64,000 bases of DNA from CAWUFC02 sp963921335 (GTDB taxonomy: Bacteria; Pseudomonadota; Gammaproteobacteria; Pseudomonadales; Halieaceae), in NCBI GenBank assembly GCA_963921335.3, contig CAWUFC020000001.1, positions 2,232,001 through 2,296,000 on the forward strand. Reading direction: 5' to 3'. Shown piece after piece: positions 60,268 through 64,000 of the stretch (position 1 is the first letter of the stretch; each line of letters begins with the position of its first letter). The notes under the pieces were generated by a model. The model worked only from the letters and a program-made list of their open reading frames with translations, had not been told where the DNA came from and ran no database searches. The translations under genes were made by a program, and so were the position numbers.

Positions 60268-60669
60268 ATGCATGAATTGGTAACTCGAATTAAAGACGCG
60301 GACAAGTGCTACATCTTTGCCAAGAACGCGATTGCTCGTGGTCATCCCGAGCTGGCACTGGAAGCTTACCGCCACGCGGTAGATCTGAAAGCCGCAGAAC
60401 ACGAAGTTGAAAATGAGGCGGAGTTGATGGCCCTGAAAGCCTTCTACGCCTACGAAGAAGCGCTGTCCTGGCAGCAGGGAAAACGCAAGCGTGCCACCGG
60501 CACCTGGCAGATGGTAAATCGCTACGGCATTTTGCCCGCCCTGGCCAAGCGACTTGAAAGCAAGAGTGCCGAAGACGTATTGCCGGCACTGAAAGAACTG
60601 AACATGGAGGACTACTCGCTGCAGGCAGTAGCCACCAACTTCGCGGCGGAGCTCAAACAAGCCGCGTAA
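60268..60669 (+). CDS. Helical protein of unknown function (133 aa)
   Basis: This 133-residue, soluble, mostly helical protein has a TPR-like opening (IKDADKCYIFAKNAIARGHPELALEAYRHAVDL). A ribosome site (AGAAGGGGA) precedes the start. It is the last of three small genes between the Pho-box element and the tandem terminators. No family assigned. Confidence 0.65.
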   Translation: MHELVTRIKDADKCYIFAKNAIARGHPELALEAYRHAVDLKAAEHEVENEAELMALKAFYAYEEALSWQQGKRKRATGTWQMVNRYGILPALAKRLESKSAEDVLPALKELNMEDYSLQAVATNFAAELKQAA

Positions 60670-60707
60670 GCAGAATCTCCGTTGTAGGAGATATGACCCC
60701 TACCCTT

Positions 60708-60737
60708 GCCCGGTAGCGACATCGCCGGGCCTTTTTA
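60708..60737 (+). terminator. Rho-independent terminator 1 after the small-gene cluster
   Basis: GCCCGG (60708-60713) pairs with CCGGGC (60725-60730), followed by CTTTTT. The preceding word ACCCCTACCCTTG is shared with the next terminator. Confidence 0.8.
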
Positions 60738-60789
60738 GGGGCCTCCACGACGGGACACAGACCTATCCAGGTGTAATACCCCTACCTTT

Positions 60790-60816
60790 GCCCGGCTCTT
60801 TAGCCGGGCTTTTTTT
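60790..60816 (+). terminator. Rho-independent terminator 2
   Basis: GCCCGGCT (60790-60797) pairs perfectly with AGCCGGGC (60802-60809), followed by seven T residues. It is preceded by ACCCCTACCTTT, nearly the same word as before terminator 1, 83 bases away. Confidence 0.85.
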
Positions 60817-61006
60817 ATCCACATGGATGTGGTGTACGTCGCGAGAAGGCAGGACGCCTCGGTACGCGTTCGGGAAGCGACGGGGTGGGGCTATCGCGGT
60901 ATCGAAAGTGTGGCCTTGAGCGACGCGGTGGGGTTCCCTCGTCTTCAAAAAGAGTAGCAGCCTAAGGCGACGGTACCTATTGCACTGAGTGATCGCATCG
61001 CGCACC
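60817..61006. other. Gap of about 190 bases before the dehalogenase-like gene
   Basis: This GC-rich gap has a 14-base imperfect direct repeat (GCGACGSGGTGGGG at 60877-60890 and 60920-60933, 43 bases apart). A 44-codon frame from 60823 lacks a ribosome site. No promoter, riboswitch or RNA gene is convincing. Confidence 0.4.
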
Positions 61007-62230
61007 ATGAGCGGGAAATACTCCAGATGGGACGACGTTAATTCAGTGGGCGCCACTGACAGCAATCCTAATAAAAAGCCCATTGATGAGCTCACCGGCT
61101 TTGACGTCGGGCCAGAGTTTGAGCGTTTTGATCAGCGCTTTGAGATCTATTGCCGCTCGGAATGGGATGAGGCCATCAGTACCGACAAGGCGCGCAAGTT
61201 TTTCCAGGGTTATGCCATGCCCAATGCCAGGGCACGCAAGGCCGACGGATTTAGTCAGCGCGATTATGCTTTGCGTAATGCGGCTTGGCATGTGACCAAT
61301 TTGCTGCGCGATATTCACCGCGATAGCAAAGGCCGCAAGGAAGGTTTTTTTAACCCGTTTAGCGTTTTCGAAGAAGGCTGGCCGGAACCCTTTGGCTTCG
61401 AATCTGCTGCGGAGGCAACCGCTGATATCCGGAAAGTCGCGCAACTGGTCGGAGCGGGCTTGGTTGGTTTTTGCGCCTATGACGAACGCTGGATGTACAG
61501 TGCTATTTATGACGAACGCAGTCAGCAGAGTCTGCCGCAGGAAATTCCCGACGACTTGCCTTCGGTGATCGTGGTGGGGGAGCCCATGGATGAGGCGCTC
61601 ACATGTACCGTACCTTCAGCGCTTTCGGGTAGTGCGACAGGGCTGGGTTACTCCTATGATGCGGTGACCCTGCTGGTACTGACCCAGTACATCAGGAATC
61701 TCGGCTACCGCGCTTACGCCAGCATGAACGACTCCTCCCTGGCTATTCCCCTGGCGATCCAGGCTGGGCTGGGTGAAGAGGGGCGCCACGGCTTGGTGAT
61801 TACCGAAGAGTTTGGTCCGCGTTTGCGGTTGGGCCGCATTCACACGGATATGCCGCTGGAATACACAGAGCCCAGCAAATTCGGCGTGCGAGAGTTTTGT
61901 GATATCTGCGATCGGTGCGCCACCGCCTGTCCGCCCAAGGCTATTACTTTTGAAGAACCCAGTACCGTAGTGTACAACAAATCCAATCTGATTGGGGTAT
62001 CCAAGTTCACAGTGGACGCTGAGAAGTGTTTCAGCTTTTGGGCCAACCAGAACACCGACTGTTCGATCTGCATTCGGGCGTGTCCTTACAACCGGGACTT
62101 TTCAAAATGGCGGCACCGCTTATGGCGCTGGTTGGCGGGCTCGTCTTTGAGAAAGCTGGCGCTGTGGCTGGACGATCGCTTTTCAAATAGGGGTCGTCGC
62201 AAATCCAGCTTGTGGTGGCGCGATACTTAG
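61007..62230 (+). CDS. Reductive-dehalogenase-like (RdhA-type) iron-sulphur protein
   Basis: The ATG at 61007 gives 407 residues with no Tat signal, so it is cytoplasmic. The C terminus carries two [4Fe-4S] motifs: C298-x2-C301-x2-C304-x3-C308-P and C341-x10-C352-x2-C355-x3-C359-P. The region before, GLVITEEFGPRLRLGRIHTDMPLEY, and CFSFW between the clusters are typical of RdhA enzymes; related QueG also binds cobalamin this way. RdhA-like proteins use cobalamin to remove halogens. There is no fused reductase domain, so a separate electron donor is needed. Substrate unknown; a non-dehalogenating role is possible. Confidence 0.8.
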   Translation: MSGKYSRWDDVNSVGATDSNPNKKPIDELTGFDVGPEFERFDQRFEIYCRSEWDEAISTDKARKFFQGYAMPNARARKADGFSQRDYALRNAAWHVTNLLRDIHRDSKGRKEGFFNPFSVFEEGWPEPFGFESAAEATADIRKVAQLVGAGLVGFCAYDERWMYSAIYDERSQQSLPQEIPDDLPSVIVVGEPMDEALTCTVPSALSGSATGLGYSYDAVTLLVLTQYIRNLGYRAYASMNDSSLAIPLAIQAGLGEEGRHGLVITEEFGPRLRLGRIHTDMPLEYTEPSKFGVREFCDICDRCATACPPKAITFEEPSTVVYNKSNLIGVSKFTVDAEKCFSFWANQNTDCSICIRACPYNRDFSKWRHRLWRWLAGSSLRKLALWLDDRFSNRGRRKSSLWWRDT

Positions 62231-63458
62231 CTGCCAGGCAGAAAACCCAGACTACCCAAGCACCAGCAAACGCCGACCAGCACGCCATAAATGCCCACTG
62301 CTGTTACCAGGCCGCTCCCGCCCGGGGTGCGAAACTGTGAGGCCTGGTTGCTATAGGCACCTCGGCGGCCGGCACGCACCGCCAGCGCCGGAATCAGTGC
62401 ACCCCAGATGCAGGCACACAATCCAGCTAGACCGATGGCGTAGATAAATCCGTTGGGAAACAAAATGCCTGCAACCGTTGGTGGCCCGAAAGTAAGTAGT
62501 GCAGTATTTCGTCTTCCCGCCCGAGTGTCGTCCAGTCCGGCAGCATCGGCTACAAAATCAAACAGGCCCAGAGTCACCCCAAGGAACGATGAGATAACGG
62601 CCATATTGGCAAAGGCAGTAAGCCAGCCTGACAGAACGTCGCCGTCGGCAACCGGAGATAAGGCGACTAACAAATTCCCGATATTGCCCCCTCGGCGCGA
62701 ATAGCCAGCAGTTGATTGCGATCGAGAATGCCATGGATTGCCAGCAGCCAGATTAAATAGATAGCCAGGCTGAACAGTGAGCCGAACAGCATGCAGCGGC
62801 TGATCAATCGGGGCTCACTGCCGTAGTACTTCACCAAGCTGGGCACGCAGCCGTGATAGCCAAAAGAGGTCAGGTAGTAAGGCAAAGTGGCAAAAATATA
62901 CCAGCCCATGGCTGGTTCCAGGCGGCTGATTTGAATTGGATTGACCAAGGTCGCCAGGCCGCTCACTGACAGAATAAAACTGCCCAGCATACCCGCTAGT
63001 AACACACTGGTGAGACGGCCAACCCAGGCGGTGCTGACCCAGACCACTAGCATCAGCGCGCCGGTGAATATCAGTGTGGCTAGTAAAGATGGGAGTTCGA
63101 TACCCAGCAAAGCCTGCAGTGTTTCATTGGTGACTGAACCACCGCCGCTGATATAGGCGTAGGTCAGTATGTACAGTACAAAGCAGAGGCTGATGCTGTT
63201 CAGCAGATTCCAGCGTGGCCCCAGTAGGTTGCCGACAATGGTGCTGAAGCTGGCACCGGGTTTGAAGTTGAGATTGGCTTCCAGAATCAGAAGACTCGAG
63301 CTGAACATGAAAAACCAGGTGAACAGTAACAAAAGTACTGACCAGCTGCTCCACTGCAGGGCGGAGACCACCGGCAGGGAAAACATGCCAGCCCCCACGG
63401 CGGTGCCCGCGACAATGGTCGTGCCCGCCAACCAGTTTTTGTTATTGTCTTCGCTCAT
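62227..63458 (-). pseudogene. Aromatic amino acid permease (HAAAP family), interrupted by a frameshift
   Basis: The first part, from ATG 63458, has the HAAAP opening WLAGTTIVAGTAVGAGMFSLPVVSA and seven helices, then ends after LLAIRAEGAISGIC. The family continues in another frame with GNLLVALSPVADGDVLSGWLTAFANMAVISSFLGVTLGLFDFVADAAGL. Adding one base to the C5 run at 62687-62691 (G5 on the coding strand) joins them as AEGGNIGNLLVAL in a 410-residue protein, normal for TyrP/Mtr-type tryptophan-tyrosine permeases. The break is either a sequencing error or a true mutation. It overlaps the upstream gene by four bases. Confidence 0.82.
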
Positions 63459-64000
63459 AACAGCTGCCTAATACCTACCACGCTGACACTGAGCAGACCG
63501 AGTCCCAGTACCCTGAAAAACACCTTGGTTTCTGCACGCAGGGTATAGGCGTGAAACTTCAAACCAATCACATGGCCAATTGCGGCGCAGGGCAGCAACC
63601 ACAGGTGGTGTATGCACTGCAGGTCGACACCTGCCCAGACAAATGCGCCGAGCTTGATCGCGACCAGGATAAACCAGAGCACCAGCAGGGTGTCTCGTAG
63701 CTGTTCCTTGGGCATACGCGATGCCGCCACGGGCACGATCAGCGGGGCGCCAATCAGTGAGGTGCCGCTGACATAGCCGCCGAAGAACAAAAAGATGGCA
63801 TCGACGGTTTTGCTATTGGACTTGAAGGGACGGTCAAGAATATATGTCACCGCGTAGATCGACACGATCACGTAAATAAAACCGGATACCACGTCAGCCG
63901 GCAGGGTAATCACCCCGAATACCCCGATGATCTTCGGAATCAGCATCAGCAGCAGGGCGTATTTGAGGAAGCCCCAGTTCACAGTAGGCCCAGGATGGTT
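63455..64000 (-). CDS. TauE/SafE-family sulfite/anion exporter (5' partial)
   Basis: About 181 residues are visible and the frame stays open to the right edge without a stop; a GTG at 63982 is possible but would make the protein too short for the family (about 250). Membrane helices and the conserved FFGGYVSGTSLIGAPLIVPVAA stretch are those of TauE/SafE permeases. They export sulphite, sulphoacetate or other organosulphur anions. It is probably the upstream gene of a two-gene run with the permease. Confidence 0.8.
   Translation of the reverse strand, partial: NHPGPTVNWGFLKYALLLMLIPKIIGVFGVITLPADVVSGFIYVIVSIYAVTYILDRPFKSNSKTVDAIFLFFGGYVSGTSLIGAPLIVPVAASRMPKEQLRDTLLVLWFILVAIKLGAFVWAGVDLQCIHHLWLLPCAAIGHVIGLKFHAYTLRAETKVFFRVLGLGLLSVSVVGIRQLL

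Noticed and set aside
60823..60957. 44-codon frame between the tandem terminators and the dehalogenase-like gene
   Set aside because: No ribosome site and no sign of conservation; likely chance.
60817..61006. Possible cobalamin riboswitch ahead of the dehalogenase-like gene (AGGCAGGACGCCT resembles part of a B12 box)
   Set aside because: The required GCCACTG element and the rest of the conserved core are missing.
1..64000. CRISPR array, tRNA, rRNA or complete insertion sequence
   Set aside because: No regular repeat-spacer pattern, cloverleaf, rRNA segment or transposase frame was found on either strand.

Overview
The window looks like chromosome from a marine, aerobic, heterotrophic gammaproteobacterium, probably Cellvibrionales-like (Halieaceae or Spongiibacteraceae type). 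This is inferred from gene content: a marine-type dedicated sortase system, a pspF/pspABC locus, an NAD-dependent formate dehydrogenase, a KshA-like Rieske oxygenase and several DUF6152/DUF6644-type genes. Genes are dense, often overlap by 1-8 bases and sit on both strands. I see no rRNA, tRNA, CRISPR array, complete insertion sequence or prophage.

Layout. 1-9.2 kb: a redox cluster with a redoxin/cytochrome c/copper-monooxygenase-like protein (cut by the left edge), a PepSY protein, a haem lipoprotein and a HupE/UreJ-like protein. Facing it are an operon of small membrane and periplasmic proteins and a divergent KshA-like Rieske oxygenase. 9.2-15.9 kb: a DUF481 beta-barrel protein, a serine hydrolase, DAHP synthase and a four-gene run (DUF1080 lipoprotein, double SnoaL-like lipoprotein, degenerate GGDEF protein, FAH-family hydrolase). 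15.9-23.1 kb: formate dehydrogenase operon fdhD-fdsG-fdsB-fdsA-fdsD ending in an NhaC-type antiporter. 23-34.9 kb: central metabolism, with an AEC transporter, glpD, a thioesterase, a CoA-transferase, an acyl-CoA dehydrogenase, aldehyde dehydrogenases and glpK. 34.9-38.7 kb: a LuxR regulator and the phage-shock locus, with an extra 65-residue membrane protein behind a likely sigma-54 promoter. 38.8-51.4 kb: hydrolase, glutathione-dependent formaldehyde detoxification (frmA/fghA), TPR protein, radical SAM protein, a frameshifted SpmA/SpmB-like protein, a HxlR regulator with a histone H1-like tail, a luciferase-type oxidoreductase, an epimerase, an MFS transporter and an AraC regulator.

51.4-60.7 kb: a universal stress protein, then the proteobacterial dedicated sortase system: kinase pdsS (frameshifted), regulator pdsR, a VIT/vWA sortase substrate, the sortase, a DUF1254 protein and pdsO. 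After it come a candidate small RNA with a Pho box and a C-rich hairpin loop, palindromes, three small unknown genes and repeated terminators. 60.8-64 kb: a reductive-dehalogenase-like iron-sulphur protein, a frameshifted aromatic amino acid permease and a TauE/SafE exporter cut by the right edge.

How the genes connect: FrmA and FghA turn formaldehyde into formate, which the Fds complex can oxidise to CO2 while making NADH. GlpK and GlpD form a glycerol route. PspF would drive the psp genes under envelope stress. PdsRS would control the sortase and its single substrate at the cell surface. Three genes each need one base change to restore a full-length family member (near 45446, 53433-53438 and 62687-62691). 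Two of these lie in homopolymers, so sequencing error must be excluded before calling them pseudogenes or phase-variable.
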